A stretch of 64,000 bases of DNA from Paenibacillus sp. ACRRY (GTDB lineage Bacteria; Bacillota; Bacilli; Paenibacillales; Paenibacillaceae). The stretch spans positions 865,424 to 929,423 of the forward strand of contig NZ_JAKRNM010000002.1 of NCBI RefSeq assembly GCF_022346995.1. Reading direction: 5' to 3'. The notes beneath the pieces are model-generated. The model was not told the DNA's origin. It did not search any database and saw only the letters and a program-made list of their open reading frames with translations. Position numbers and translations under genes: made by a program. How positions within the stretch are numbered: position 1 is the stretch's first letter; each line of letters starts with the position of its first letter. This document shows positions 1-8,924 of this stretch, in pieces.

Positions 1-473
1 TTTCAATGGATGAACAGCTCGTACCGATTCCAATCGGTACTTGGGAACAGCTGCGACCATCTGAAGGCTATGCCATCATCGCTTCGGGTTCCATGGTTCA
101 AGTGGCTGAAGAAGCAGCTGAAACCGTGAAAAAAGAAGGCATTACAGCTGGAGTGATCAATGCACGTTTCCTCAAGCCGCTGGATGAACAAATGCTCCGT
201 GATCTCGCGATTCGTGGTACTAAACTGATTGTGCTTGAAGAAGCTTCTCAAGCAGGCAGTATGGGTAGCGCTGTGCTTGAATTTTATGCCGAACAGGGTC
301 TGCATGATGTACATGTTGATCTTATGGGGATTCCGGATCGCTTCATTGAACATGGTAGCATTAATGAACAACGGGCTGAAGTTGGGCTTACGGTGGAAAA
401 CGTATGTGTGCACCTGCGCAGTTTGGCAGCTCAAACATCTTACGGCATGTCCAGAACCCGCTTTCCTTCTTGA
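1..473 (+). CDS. dxs: 1-deoxy-D-xylulose-5-phosphate synthase, C-terminal part (partial at window start)
   Basis: About 156 residues remain, corresponding to the C-terminal transketolase-like domain of DXS, the enzyme that condenses pyruvate and glyceraldehyde-3-phosphate in the first step of the MEP isoprenoid pathway. Visible family features are 'ASGSMVQVAEEAAE', 'GVINARFLKPLD', 'VLEEASQAGSMGSAV' and the final 'GIPDRFIEHGS'. The frame is open to the window edge, so the true start and the thiamine-diphosphate domains lie upstream. The following gene is tlyA, the order seen in Bacillus (ispA-dxs-yqxC-ahrC-recN), which supports the assignment. Confidence 0.93.
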   Translation, partial: SMDEQLVPIPIGTWEQLRPSEGYAIIASGSMVQVAEEAAETVKKEGITAGVINARFLKPLDEQMLRDLAIRGTKLIVLEEASQAGSMGSAVLEFYAEQGLHDVHVDLMGIPDRFIEHGSINEQRAEVGLTVENVCVHLRSLAAQTSYGMSRTRFPS

Positions 474-534
474 TAAAAGATAAAAGAAAAGCTTCATCTA
501 AATAAATGAATTAACTATATGATAGGAGAAAGAC

Positions 535-1380
535 ATGTCACTCCCGAAAGAACGAATTGATGTTCTGCTGGTCGAGCAGGGTTATTATGAAAGTCGTGAG
601 AAGGCAAAAGCGGCGATCATGGCTGGACTGGTGTATGCCAACAATGAACGAATTGAAAAGGCAGGCATGAAAATACCACGGGAAGCTGAACTAAAGGTTA
701 AAGGCTCGGTGCATCCTTATGTGGGCCGGGGTGGATTGAAGCTTGAAAAAGCGATTAAACACTTCGGTCTTGACATGAATGGTCTGGTCATGCTTGATAT
801 TGGTTCGTCAACGGGTGGATTTACGGATTGTGCATTACAACACGGTGCATCGCATGTATATGCCATTGATGTAGGATACAACCAGCTGGACTGGTCATTA
901 CGTAATGATGACCGGGTTACCGTGATGGAAAGAACCAATTTTCGTTATGTGACACCTGAGGATTTAATCGGACCTGAGCCGAACTTTGCCAGTATCGATG
1001 TATCCTTCATATCGCTGCGCATTATTCTGCCTCCCTTGCTTGCTCTCCTGAAGCAGCCGGCAGATATTGTAGCATTGATCAAGCCTCAATTTGAGGCAGG
1101 ACGTGAGAAGGTAGGTAAGTCTGGTGTTGTTCGGGATCCAAAAGTGCACAAGGAAGTACTGGAAACCATGCTTCACTTTGCGAATGAACTGGGTCTAAAT
1201 TTGCAGGGCTTAACATTCTCGCCTATTACGGGTGGGGAAGGCAATATCGAATTTCTCGCTCATTGGCGTCTGGAAGAACCGGGTGCCTCACAACAAGAGA
1301 AGGATCTGGCTTCACTCAATGCACTTGCCCATCAAGTTGCTATGGAAGCCGCTCATACTTTTACGGGAAACTCATCATAG
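535..1380 (+). CDS. tlyA: TlyA-family rRNA (cytidine-2'-O)-methyltransferase
   Basis: 281 residues. The N-terminal S4 RNA-binding domain covers about residues 1-65 ('RIDVLLVEQGYYESREKAKA'), followed by an FtsJ/RrmJ-type Rossmann fold with the SAM-binding loop 'MLDIGSSTGGFTDCALQHGA' at about residues 83-102. Family members 2'-O-methylate cytidines of 16S and/or 23S rRNA; they are also annotated as hemolysin-like from early cloning work. Equivalent to B. subtilis yqxC, between dxs and ahrC. ATG start, preceded by 'ATAGGAGAAAGAC'. Substrate specificity is not visible from sequence. Confidence 0.92.
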   Translation: MSLPKERIDVLLVEQGYYESREKAKAAIMAGLVYANNERIEKAGMKIPREAELKVKGSVHPYVGRGGLKLEKAIKHFGLDMNGLVMLDIGSSTGGFTDCALQHGASHVYAIDVGYNQLDWSLRNDDRVTVMERTNFRYVTPEDLIGPEPNFASIDVSFISLRIILPPLLALLKQPADIVALIKPQFEAGREKVGKSGVVRDPKVHKEVLETMLHFANELGLNLQGLTFSPITGGEGNIEFLAHWRLEEPGASQQEKDLASLNALAHQVAMEAAHTFTGNSS

Positions 1381-1462
1381 GATGAGTTTCTTTTCGCTGG
1401 AAAGGTGATCCTAATAACAGGAGATCGACTGCCGGACCTCGAATAAGTCTTCGAGGTGAACA

Positions 1463-1951
1463 ATGATGAATGGGCAATCCGACACAATCGTTATTGGTGT
1501 GCTTGCTGTCATTTTAATCATATGGCTCTTTTACGGTTTGCGAAATTGGCTGAATCGACCGGTACCAGTAAGTTTGTCAGGCATGCAGCTGAATTCCGAC
1601 ATACCACATTCCCCAGTTGTTGATCTGCTTGAAGCAGAGGGGTATGAAGTTATCGGAGGCAAAATGAAGATACCGCTCGCCTTTGAGGTTAACGAGTCCG
1701 TTTTTTATAGTCGCTTGTTCGTTGATTATGTTGCTGAGCGTGATGAGATCAGATATTTGGTCAAGACGTCAAGGCGTAGACAGCCAGTGGAATTCACAGG
1801 TCCGGCCATACGTGATCGCTTTTTGTACTATTTATTGTTGTATCCAGGTTGTGAAGGTATATTGTACGTGGATACGGAAGAATCAAGCATTAAGATCATC
1901 CGGTTGATGGATTATGAGGAAGATGTATATGATGGGGATGATCTGAGCTAG
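1463..1951 (+). CDS. Hypothetical membrane-anchored protein
   Basis: 162 residues, unknown function. Residues 8-30 form a hydrophobic segment ('IVIGVLAVILIIWLFYGL'), probably an N-terminal membrane anchor, followed by a soluble domain of about 125 residues with no motif I recognise and an acidic C-terminus ('DYEEDVYDGDDLS'). The start is the first of two candidate ATGs (1463, 1466), with 'GAGGTGAA' just upstream. It sits between tlyA and argR, a place that is empty in B. subtilis, and on the same strand with short gaps, so it is probably cotranscribed. Confidence 0.8.
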   Translation: MMNGQSDTIVIGVLAVILIIWLFYGLRNWLNRPVPVSLSGMQLNSDIPHSPVVDLLEAEGYEVIGGKMKIPLAFEVNESVFYSRLFVDYVAERDEIRYLVKTSRRRQPVEFTGPAIRDRFLYYLLLYPGCEGILYVDTEESSIKIIRLMDYEEDVYDGDDLS

Positions 1952-1986
1952 AAGATTAATGGTAACTATTTAAACTGGAGGCATGT

Positions 1987-2436
1987 ATGAAAGGACAACG
2001 ACACATTAAGATACGTGAAATTATTAGTCAAAATGAAATAGAAACCCAGGATGATCTGGTTGAAGCGCTGCGTCAAGCCGGTTTCCAAGTGACACAGGCC
2101 ACGGTATCCCGTGATATTAAGGAACTGCTGTTGATCAAAATTCCGATGGATGATGGGCGTTATAAGTACTCACTGCCAACAGACCAACGTTATAATCCAA
2201 TCCAGAAGTTGAAACGGGCATTAGTGGATAACTTTCTTCATATTGACCATACCAACAATTTGGTAGTAATGAAATGTCTTCCAGGAACGGCAAACTCCAT
2301 TGCGGCCTTGCTGGATAATATTGAATGGACTGAAGTTATGGGTACGATCTGTGGTGATGATACGATTCTCATCATCTGCCGTACAGAAGATAATAGCGTG
2401 ACGGTTATCGATCGAATTATGGGTTACATTTCTTAA
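1987..2436 (+). CDS. argR: Arginine repressor ArgR/AhrC
   Basis: 149 residues, the normal length for the family. The N-terminal winged helix ('[20 protein letters not shown]', '[20 protein letters not shown]') binds ARG boxes; the C-terminal oligomerisation and arginine-binding domain ends with '[14 protein letters not shown]', where the GDD-type motif contacts arginine. It represses arginine biosynthesis and activates catabolism in Bacillus. ATG start with 'ACTGGAGGC' upstream. It lies directly before recN, the conserved Bacillus order (yqxC-ahrC-recN). Confidence 0.95.
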   Translation: MKGQRHIKIREIISQNEIETQDDLVEALRQAGFQVTQATVSRDIKELLLIKIPMDDGRYKYSLPTDQRYNPIQKLKRALVDNFLHIDHTNNLVVMKCLPGTANSIAALLDNIEWTEVMGTICGDDTILIICRTEDNSVTVIDRIMGYIS

Positions 2437-2489
2437 TATCCGAATCTAAACATAATTGCTGAGTTTGTCATCCGGAGGTGCTTTGGCCG

Positions 2490-4226
2490 ATGCTAGTTAC
2501 ATTATCGATTCGTAATCTGGCTGTTGTAGAAGAAGTGGATGTAGTATTTCACGCGGGATTTCATGTGTTATCAGGGGAAACAGGTGCAGGTAAATCAATC
2601 ATTATTGATGCGCTTGGTCTGATCGCAGGTGGTCGGAGTTCGGCTGATCTGATCCGTTACGGTTGTGAGAAGGCGGAGATGGAAGCTCTTTTTGAGATGG
2701 AACAGGGTCATCCCGTGTGGGAAACACTGGAGAAGCTCGGGATTCATTGTGAACCTGAAGAACACCTCGTTATTAGACGGGAGCTCAATACTCAGGGTAA
2801 GAGCACATCCCGCATCAATGGTCAGTTGGTCAATCTGACGATGCTGCGCGAAGTGGGAGAAAAACTGATTAATATTCATGGTCAGCATGAGCATCAAAGT
2901 TTGCTGCGTGCAGAAAGCCATTTGGGGTTACTGGATACCTACGGAGCAGCTGTCATTGGACCAGTAAAATCGGAATATCAGGAAAGATACAGCCGGTTCA
3001 TTACTGCTGAAAAAGAACTGCGTGCCCTTCAGGAGTCGAGCCAGCGTGCCTATCAGCTGCTGGACATGTATCGTTTTCAACTGGAGGAGATCGCTGCTGC
3101 CGGGTTAACAAGTGGGGAAGATGAATTGCTCGGTGAAGAAAGGGTCAAACTATCCCATAGTGAGAAAATGATGGACAGCGTTGTCGGTGCATATGATCTG
3201 CTTAGTGGTCAGCGTGGACTCGAGGCAGTAAGCATTGCCCTCTCTCGGATAGAAGATATCTCTGGTTACGATAGCAAAGGACTACAGCCTATCGTGGAAC
3301 AGCTCCAGTCGGCCTTTTATCAATTGGAGGATGCTACATTTCAATTAAGGGATTACCGTGAAAAAATAGAGTTCAACCCTGGGCGACTGGAGGAGGTTGA
3401 GCAGCGCTTAAACTTGATTTCTGGTCTAAGACGCAAGTACGGAGACAGTGTTGAACTTATTTTGAATTATTATGAACAGATTAGCCATGAAACAGACCAG
3501 CTGGAAAACAAGGACGAGCGCCTGGAGAAACTGCGTGCAGAGCGTGATAAGCTCCTGGTTCTGGTGATGGATTCTGCAGAGGACCTGAGCCGTGTACGTA
3601 AGCAGTGTGCTGATGAACTCGCTGCTCAGGTGGAGAGTGAACTGAAGGATCTTCAAATGGAGCGTACAACGCTGCGTGTGCAAATATCGCCATCAGAAGA
3701 TCCGAAGGGGATTGAATGGAACGGGCGCAGGCTTCGCCTGAGCCGTCAGGGAGCGGACAATGCGGAATTTCTCATCTCGCCGAATCCGGGCGAACCGCTG
3801 CGTCCATTAGGTAAAATTGCATCAGGTGGTGAGTTATCAAGAATGATGCTCGCCATGAAGAGCATTTTCGCACGTCACGACCGAATTCCCGTCCTCATAT
3901 TTGACGAGGTTGACACGGGGGTAAGCGGACGCGCGGCTCAATCCATTGCAGAGAAACTGTTCCGTTTATCCTCTACCTGCCAAGTATTTTCGATTACACA
4001 CTTGCCACAAGTCGCCTGTATGGCAGATCACCAGTACCTTATCGAAAAACATGTCGTGGACGGGCGTACGATGACGCAGGTGGAATCGCTGTCAAACGAA
4101 GGCAGAGTGAAGGAATTGGCACGTATGCTTGGCGGTGTTGAAATTACAGAAAAAACGCTGCATCATGCACAGGAAATGCTGAATTTGGCGGAAGCCAAAA
4201 AAGGAGGAAACGAGCGGCCGGCGTAA
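2490..4226 (+). CDS. recN: DNA repair protein RecN
   Basis: 578 residues, an SMC-like ATPase acting early at double-strand breaks. Walker A 'GETGAGKSIIIDAL' lies at about residues 28-41, a long coiled-coil region fills the centre, and the C-terminal half carries the signature 'ASGGELSRMMLA' and Walker B 'VLIFDEVDTGVSG'. I place the start at the ATG at 2490: the strong Shine-Dalgarno 'GGAGGTG' (2474-2480) is correctly spaced for it, whereas an upstream in-frame GTG at 2478 lies inside that ribosome site. Order argR-recN-spoIVB-spo0A is as in Bacillus. Confidence 0.95.
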   Translation: MLVTLSIRNLAVVEEVDVVFHAGFHVLSGETGAGKSIIIDALGLIAGGRSSADLIRYGCEKAEMEALFEMEQGHPVWETLEKLGIHCEPEEHLVIRRELNTQGKSTSRINGQLVNLTMLREVGEKLINIHGQHEHQSLLRAESHLGLLDTYGAAVIGPVKSEYQERYSRFITAEKELRALQESSQRAYQLLDMYRFQLEEIAAAGLTSGEDELLGEERVKLSHSEKMMDSVVGAYDLLSGQRGLEAVSIALSRIEDISGYDSKGLQPIVEQLQSAFYQLEDATFQLRDYREKIEFNPGRLEEVEQRLNLISGLRRKYGDSVELILNYYEQISHETDQLENKDERLEKLRAERDKLLVLVMDSAEDLSRVRKQCADELAAQVESELKDLQMERTTLRVQISPSEDPKGIEWNGRRLRLSRQGADNAEFLISPNPGEPLRPLGKIASGGELSRMMLAMKSIFARHDRIPVLIFDEVDTGVSGRAAQSIAEKLFRLSSTCQVFSITHLPQVACMADHQYLIEKHVVDGRTMTQVESLSNEGRVKELARMLGGVEITEKTLHHAQEMLNLAEAKKGGNERPA

Positions 4227-4328
4227 TGATTGACAGTAATAAAAGCCTGGGGGCAAGGTTATCTTATAGGTACGCAATTGGCGACCACCTTTCGTCAAGC
4301 GAAAGAAGCAAAGGGAGTGTGACAGCCA

Positions 4329-5660
4329 TTGAATTCCCCCCTCAGGAAGAAATTGCTAGGTCTTTTATTTGCCTTCTTTCTATGTGTGATCAGCCAGGCC
4401 ATTCAGCCTGTGCAGAGTTATGCCTCTTTACCTGACGAATTACAGGTATTTGCAGGCAGGCAAGCAGATGTACGACTCGCTGTACCGGCTGCTTCCAGCG
4501 CCGTTGTAGACCGACCGGATATTGTTGGTTTGGATGGACAGGAGCAAGCAGTGCATGTCACGAAGCAGCAACCATTGCATCTTCATCCTCAGCAGACAGG
4601 GCAAGCGAAATTAACCTTGAAGCTGTGGGGCAAAATCCCGGTCAAAACGGTTAATGTGAACGTTATTCCGGATTTGCGAGTTGTACCCGGGGGTCAAACC
4701 ATTGGCGTAAAAGTAAAGTCGGCTGGAATTTTGGTTGTAGGTCATCACTTGGTCCGTGCTGAAGGAGACCAAAGAGTCTCTCCAGGAGAAACAGCAGGCA
4801 TTAAACTTGGGGATCTGATAACCCATATGAATGGCAAACGTCTGGATGGCGTTGCAGGCGTTGCTGAAGCTGTAGAGCAAGCGGGGAAAAGCAAAAAAGG
4901 GATCGATGTCGTGCTGCAACGTGGGAAGGAAACGGTTAAAACACGACTCACACCAGCATATGATGCCGAAGATCAAGCCTGGAGGCTTGGGTTGTACATT
5001 CGTGATTCTGCAGCTGGTGTAGGCACGCTAACGTTCTATGCACCAGACCAAGGCGTGTATGGAGCTTTGGGGCATGTGATCACGGATATGAATACTCAAA
5101 CATCCATTGTCGTAGGTAGTGGACAGATTGTCCAGTCAAACGTAACGTCTATATCCAAAAGTGAATCCGGGGATCCGGGTGAAAAACGTGCACATTTTCT
5201 TAAAGAAAGCAAAATATTAGGCAATATTGAGCGTAATACGGCTTTTGGCATATTCGGTAAGATGTCCGACAATCCCGATCACAGTTTATACACCAAAGGA
5301 ATTCCTGTCGCTTTCTCACATGAAGTGAAGGAAGGACCGGCAGAAATCCTGACTGTTGTCGATGGTCAACAGGTTGAACGTTTCGCCATCGATATCGTAC
5401 ATGTGGCCGATCAATCGGAGCCTGCAACCAAAGGTCTTGTGCTTCGCATTACAGATCCTAAGCTGCTTGATAAAACAGGCGGGATCGTTCAGGGAATGAG
5501 CGGCAGCCCAATCGTTCAGAATGGCAAGCTTATTGGAGCTGTTACACATGTGTTTGTAAATGACCCTAAATCAGGTTACGGGTGTTTCATCGAGTGGATG
5601 TTACAGGATGCCGGCGTTATGATCAAAAAGGAAAAAGCAAAAAATCTTAAGGCTGGGTAA
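4329..5660 (+). CDS. spoIVB: SpoIVB serine peptidase (sigma-K checkpoint protease)
   Basis: 443 residues. An N-terminal hydrophobic signal/anchor ('LLGLLFAFFLCVISQAIQ') is followed by an extracytoplasmic region, a PDZ domain at about residues 130-200 ('GIKLGDLITHMNGKRLDG') and the S55 peptidase domain with 'GALGHVITDM' and the nucleophile serine in 'GIVQGMSGSPIV'. SpoIVB is made in the forespore, crosses the inner forespore membrane and signals pro-sigma-K processing. The start is TTG with 'AGGGAG' 11 bases upstream. The stop codon region is part of a terminator hairpin. The next gene is spo0A, as in Bacillus. Confidence 0.93.
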   Translation: MNSPLRKKLLGLLFAFFLCVISQAIQPVQSYASLPDELQVFAGRQADVRLAVPAASSAVVDRPDIVGLDGQEQAVHVTKQQPLHLHPQQTGQAKLTLKLWGKIPVKTVNVNVIPDLRVVPGGQTIGVKVKSAGILVVGHHLVRAEGDQRVSPGETAGIKLGDLITHMNGKRLDGVAGVAEAVEQAGKSKKGIDVVLQRGKETVKTRLTPAYDAEDQAWRLGLYIRDSAAGVGTLTFYAPDQGVYGALGHVITDMNTQTSIVVGSGQIVQSNVTSISKSESGDPGEKRAHFLKESKILGNIERNTAFGIFGKMSDNPDHSLYTKGIPVAFSHEVKEGPAEILTVVDGQQVERFAIDIVHVADQSEPATKGLVLRITDPKLLDKTGGIVQGMSGSPIVQNGKLIGAVTHVFVNDPKSGYGCFIEWMLQDAGVMIKKEKAKNLKAG

Positions 5661-5679
5661 ACCGCCTTAAGATTTTTTT
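5642..5679 (+). terminator. Rho-independent terminator of spoIVB
   Basis: A perfect 12-base inverted repeat, AAATCTTAAGGC (5642-5653) and GCCTTAAGATTT (5664-5675), with a 10-base loop and a run of T. It overlaps the last codons of spoIVB and separates that gene from the spo0A promoter. Confidence 0.9.
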
Positions 5680-5800
5680 GTCGAATGGAAAAGATAATTA
5701 TCACATAATGAAATAAATTATTTATTATATAGTAATGCGAAAAAAAAATAAAGAAAAATAATTTTCGACAGAAGGAATTTCCTCGCCTGTGTCGAAAATT
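5679..5800 (+). promoter_or_regulatory. spo0A control region: three 0A boxes and a sigma-H-like promoter
   Basis: Exact 0A boxes (TGTCGAA) occur at 5679-5685 and 5790-5796 on the plus strand and at 5764-5770 on the minus strand (TTCGACA). A sigma-H-like -35 (AGGAATTT, 5773-5780) is followed by a -10-like GTCGAAA at 5791-5797, one mismatch from RnnGAAT, overlapping the third box. This matches the known Bacillus arrangement where spo0A is transcribed from a sigma-H promoter and autoregulated by Spo0A~P. The boxes are read directly; promoter use is inferred. Confidence 0.75.
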
Positions 5801-5853
5801 TAACCTGTAAGGAAATGTACGAAACAGTGGTTAAACCAAAGGAGGATACCGTT

Positions 5854-6672
5854 TTGCAAAAAATTGAGGTATTGCTGGCTGATGATAATCGTGAATTTAC
5901 GAATTTGCTTGCCGAATATATATCCGAACAGGAAGATATGGAAGTTACCGGGATTGCCTACAACGGGGAAGAAGTACTGCAGTTGTTGGAGCAAAGCCGT
6001 GATGTGCCGGATGTATTGATTCTGGATATTATTATGCCTCATCTGGATGGGCTGGGTGTATTGGAGCGTCTGCGCAACCTGAACCTGAATCCACAACCGA
6101 AAGTGATCATGCTTACGGCATTCGGTCAAGAGAACATCACACAGCGTGCCGTGCAGCTCGGTGCTTCTTATTACATCCTCAAACCTTTTGACATGGAAGT
6201 ACTGGCTAACCGGGTTCGCCAGCTTGTAGGATCCCAGACAACGGTCTCTTCAAGCACGAACAGCGGTTCATCCATGTTTATGACTAATAAATCCAATGTG
6301 GTGCCAATGGGCAAACACAAAAATTTGGATGCCAGCATCACGTCCATCATACATGAAATCGGCGTTCCTGCGCATATTAAAGGATATCAGTATTTGCGTG
6401 AAGCCATCACTATGGTATATAACAATATCGAAATTTTGGGTGCAATTACCAAAACGCTGTACCCTGCCATTGCCGAAAAATTCAAAACGACGCCGTCCCG
6501 CGTTGAACGTGCCATCCGGCATGCGATTGAAGTGGCATGGACACGTGGAAACATCGACAGCATCAGCCACCTGTTTGGTTACACGATCAACATCAGCAAG
6601 TCGAAACCGACGAACTCCGAGTTTATCGCGATGGTTGCCGACAAGCTGAGAATTGAGCATAAGGTGTCTTGA
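5854..6672 (+). CDS. spo0A: Sporulation master response regulator Spo0A
   Basis: 272 residues. The N-terminal receiver domain has the acidic pocket 'LLADDN' and the phosphoacceptor aspartate in '[13 protein letters not shown]' (about residue 57), with 'MLTAFG' and the lysine in 'ILKPFD'. The C-terminal DNA-binding domain, about residues 155-272, contains '[19 protein letters not shown]', diagnostic of Spo0A. I choose the TTG at 5854 because 'AAAGGAGG' (5839-5846) is correctly spaced and the resulting N-terminus ([12 protein letters not shown]) lines up with Bacillus Spo0A; an in-frame ATG at 5815 lies upstream of that ribosome site. Confidence 0.97.
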   Translation: MQKIEVLLADDNREFTNLLAEYISEQEDMEVTGIAYNGEEVLQLLEQSRDVPDVLILDIIMPHLDGLGVLERLRNLNLNPQPKVIMLTAFGQENITQRAVQLGASYYILKPFDMEVLANRVRQLVGSQTTVSSSTNSGSSMFMTNKSNVVPMGKHKNLDASITSIIHEIGVPAHIKGYQYLREAITMVYNNIEILGAITKTLYPAIAEKFKTTPSRVERAIRHAIEVAWTRGNIDSISHLFGYTINISKSKPTNSEFIAMVADKLRIEHKVS

Positions 6673-6717
6673 AAGGACCGGGAGTAGTTAGGTAATTATG
6701 AAAGCAACAGCATACTA

Positions 6718-6780
6718 AATGCCGCGATTTACGGGTCGATTAGCGCCCTGTAGATTGTGGCATTATTTTTTTGTTTTTTT
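6718..6780 (+). terminator. Rho-independent terminator of spo0A
   Basis: A two-part stem: AATGCCGCGAT pairs with ATTGTGGCATT (G-T pairs allowed), enclosing TACGGG/CCCTGTA, followed by a long T run (6765-6780). The rest of 6673-6940 shows no gene. Confidence 0.85.
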
Positions 6781-6940
6781 AAAGATTGGAATTATATGTA
6801 ACAAAAATACGATGTGTATTCATTCTTTGAACCGACTAGATTATTCACATTTTACCTACAGTTTACGCTTTTTGAGTTGGAAAATGGTACGATGTGACCA
6901 CTGACAAGCTCAATCATAGGTATAAAGGATGGAATTTATA

Positions 6941-7807
6941 ATGAAAAGCACAGATTCACCCAATACATACAAACATGATTTGTATTATCTTATCAGGTAT
7001 TTTCATAAATCCTTTCGAAAATCACTTCTGCATTACAAGCAGTTCTCTGGATTACAGCAAATCATCCGTCATAAAATGCTTACTACGTATTTTCAACCGA
7101 TTATAAATTTACAGGACGGAAATTGTTTAGGTTACGAAATCCTCAACCGTCCGCCAGCATCCCCACTTTTCCCCAATACGGAATCTTTTTATGAGTTTAT
7201 CGGTGACACGGACCAAGTTTTTGCCTTTGAACGGTTTTGCCGTGAGATTTCAATTGAACGATTCAAGTCATCACTGATAAAAGAACAGTATCCCAACAAT
7301 ACCGTGATCTTTCTAAATATCCATCCTCAAGTTTTAGCTGACTCCACCTACCGTAACGGCGAAACGATTACGCTTCTGAATAGCTACGGTTTATCACCTG
7401 AACAAGTTGTTTTTGAGTTAACTGAAAAGCAGGCTGTTCAGGATTATGTGGAGTTTGAACGAATACTTTCCAACTACCGATCACAAGGTTTTAGAATTGC
7501 CATTGATGATGCGGGCTCTGGATACAGCAGTCTTAAGGCCATTGTCAGTTTAAAACCTGATTTTATTAAACTGGACAGGGCACTAATTAATCATGTGGAT
7601 ACACGGTCGGATCAGCAGAACATTGTACGCATTCTGAAACAGTATGCGGCGGAGTCCGATACACACATCATAGCTGAAGGAATCGAGCGTGAAGAAGAAA
7701 TCCATTTTCTTCGAAGTGCAAGTATCGAGTATGGGCAGGGATATGCCATTGGAAGACCTGATGTTGAACTAAAATGTCCTCTACTAGCTACTTCTAAGAT
7801 CGTTTAG
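6941..7807 (+). CDS. EAL-domain cyclic-di-GMP phosphodiesterase
   Basis: 288 residues, essentially a stand-alone EAL domain after a basic N-terminal stretch of about 45 residues. All catalytic signature positions appear intact: 'GYEILNRP' (the EAL motif as EIL), 'FLNIHP', 'FELTE', 'IAIDDAGSGYSS', 'DFIKLDR', 'IIAEGIE' and 'GQGYAIGRP', so hydrolysis of c-di-GMP is expected. No transmembrane segment or sensor domain is seen. Start is the ATG at 6941 with 'AAAGGATGG' (6924-6932); an in-frame ATG at 6929 is inside that ribosome site. It is followed by a GGDEF gene, an opposing pair. Confidence 0.88.
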   Translation: MKSTDSPNTYKHDLYYLIRYFHKSFRKSLLHYKQFSGLQQIIRHKMLTTYFQPIINLQDGNCLGYEILNRPPASPLFPNTESFYEFIGDTDQVFAFERFCREISIERFKSSLIKEQYPNNTVIFLNIHPQVLADSTYRNGETITLLNSYGLSPEQVVFELTEKQAVQDYVEFERILSNYRSQGFRIAIDDAGSGYSSLKAIVSLKPDFIKLDRALINHVDTRSDQQNIVRILKQYAAESDTHIIAEGIEREEEIHFLRSASIEYGQGYAIGRPDVELKCPLLATSKIV

Positions 7808-7904
7808 TAACGGAGAGAAATTGCTTACCATAGGTTGACCATGAACATAGGGGGAGAATGATATATTTACGCAAATAGGTGAAATAGCAGAGACCATTCC
7901 TGTC

Positions 7905-8810
7905 GTGACAGCTGGGACAAAGTGCGATATCGTCTATCATATTTTTAAATCAAATCCCAATCTGGAAGGTTTGGCTGTTGTTGGGGAAGACACGGTGTCA
8001 CTAATGATGCGAGCGCGTTTCTTTCAGCAAATTGGTACGCAATACGGCTATAATTTGTATATGGGTCGGCCGGTTGAACTCGTGGTCAATGTTCGTGCAC
8101 TGGTTGTTGACTATTCGGAATTGATTACCGATGTAAGTGTTCAAGCGATGAATCGTGCAGAAGAAGAATTATATGACCTTGTGCTGATTACTTCAGAAAA
8201 CCGTTTGGTTGGAGCTGTAAGCATTCGACGTTTACTTCTTGCGGTAGCAGACGTTCGGGCCGAAATGGCCATTTTTATGAACCCGTTAACAGGGCTTCCA
8301 GGCAACCGAATCATTGATGATCGGCTTTATCAAACTCTTCAATTGGGACAGTTCAGTGTCCTATATATCGATTTGGATTATTTTAAATCCTATAACGATA
8401 GCTATGGGTTCAAAATGGGAGATCAGCTTATTCAGGCAACGGCAAATCTTTTGCGTCAGTATTTTGTTTTTCCTGAATCCTTTCTTGGACATATTGGTGG
8501 TGATGATTTTATTGCAATACTAAACCATCATGACTTCAGGCAGGTAAGTGAAGAGGTCATCGCTGGATTCGAGAAAATTAAGAGAACGTTTTACAATCAG
8601 GAAGATTTGGATAACCAATTTGTTTTGGGAGAAGGTCGTTCAGGAATTCATCGACCAATTCCACTGGTCTCGGTCTCCATAGCCGTAGTTACTAATGCCA
8701 GTCAGGAGTATGAAGGAATCGATCAGATTGTTAAAGAAGCCACCCGAATTAAGAAAGTGTGCAAATCCATCGCAGGCAGCGTTATATGCGGGAATGAGGA
8801 CGCTCTCTGA
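7905..8810 (+). CDS. GGDEF-domain diguanylate cyclase with N-terminal CBS-like region
   Basis: At least 301 residues. Residues 1-125 resemble a CBS-like pair ('LEGLAVVGEDTVSLMMRARF', 'YDLVLITSENRLVGAVSIRRLL'), and the C-terminal half is a GGDEF domain: 'NPLTGLPGNRII', 'VLYIDLDYFKSYNDSYG' and the active-site 'HIGGDDF'. It should make c-di-GMP, opposing the upstream EAL protein. The start is uncertain: GTG 7905 has no good ribosome site, while the frame stays open to 7851 and encodes plausible extra residues (IFTQIGEIAETIPV) directly after a strong 'GGGGGAGA' at 7850-7857, but with no ATG, GTG or TTG. Confidence 0.85.
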   Translation: MTAGTKCDIVYHIFKSNPNLEGLAVVGEDTVSLMMRARFFQQIGTQYGYNLYMGRPVELVVNVRALVVDYSELITDVSVQAMNRAEEELYDLVLITSENRLVGAVSIRRLLLAVADVRAEMAIFMNPLTGLPGNRIIDDRLYQTLQLGQFSVLYIDLDYFKSYNDSYGFKMGDQLIQATANLLRQYFVFPESFLGHIGGDDFIAILNHHDFRQVSEEVIAGFEKIKRTFYNQEDLDNQFVLGEGRSGIHRPIPLVSVSIAVVTNASQEYEGIDQIVKEATRIKKVCKSIAGSVICGNEDAL

Positions 8811-8843
8811 ATAGAAAGTATGCCTTTTAAATCCATGTTATTG

Positions 8844-8873
8844 TTGATAATGAAAATTATTATCTTTTATAAT
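8844..8873 (+). promoter_or_regulatory. Sigma-A promoter with overlapping Fur box before the AraC regulator
   Basis: TTGATA (8844-8849), 18-base spacer and TATAAT (8868-8873). The spacer holds GATAATGAAAATTATTATC (8846-8864), which matches the 19-base Fur consensus GATAATGATAATCATTATC at 17 of 19 positions. Repressor binding here would block RNA polymerase, so iron-dependent repression is expected. Confidence 0.8.
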
Positions 8874-8924
8874 AGAGAAATTAGATAGAAGTTTTAGTTG
8901 GAAGATAAGATTGGGGAGAGAAGC

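Noticed and set aside
4226..4435. 69-codon frame overlapping the end of recN and start of spoIVB
   Set aside because: No ribosome site, and overlaps the spoIVB signal peptide region in another frame.
6820..6940. Possible cyclic-di-GMP riboswitch before the EAL gene
   Set aside because: None of the conserved GEMM aptamer blocks is present.
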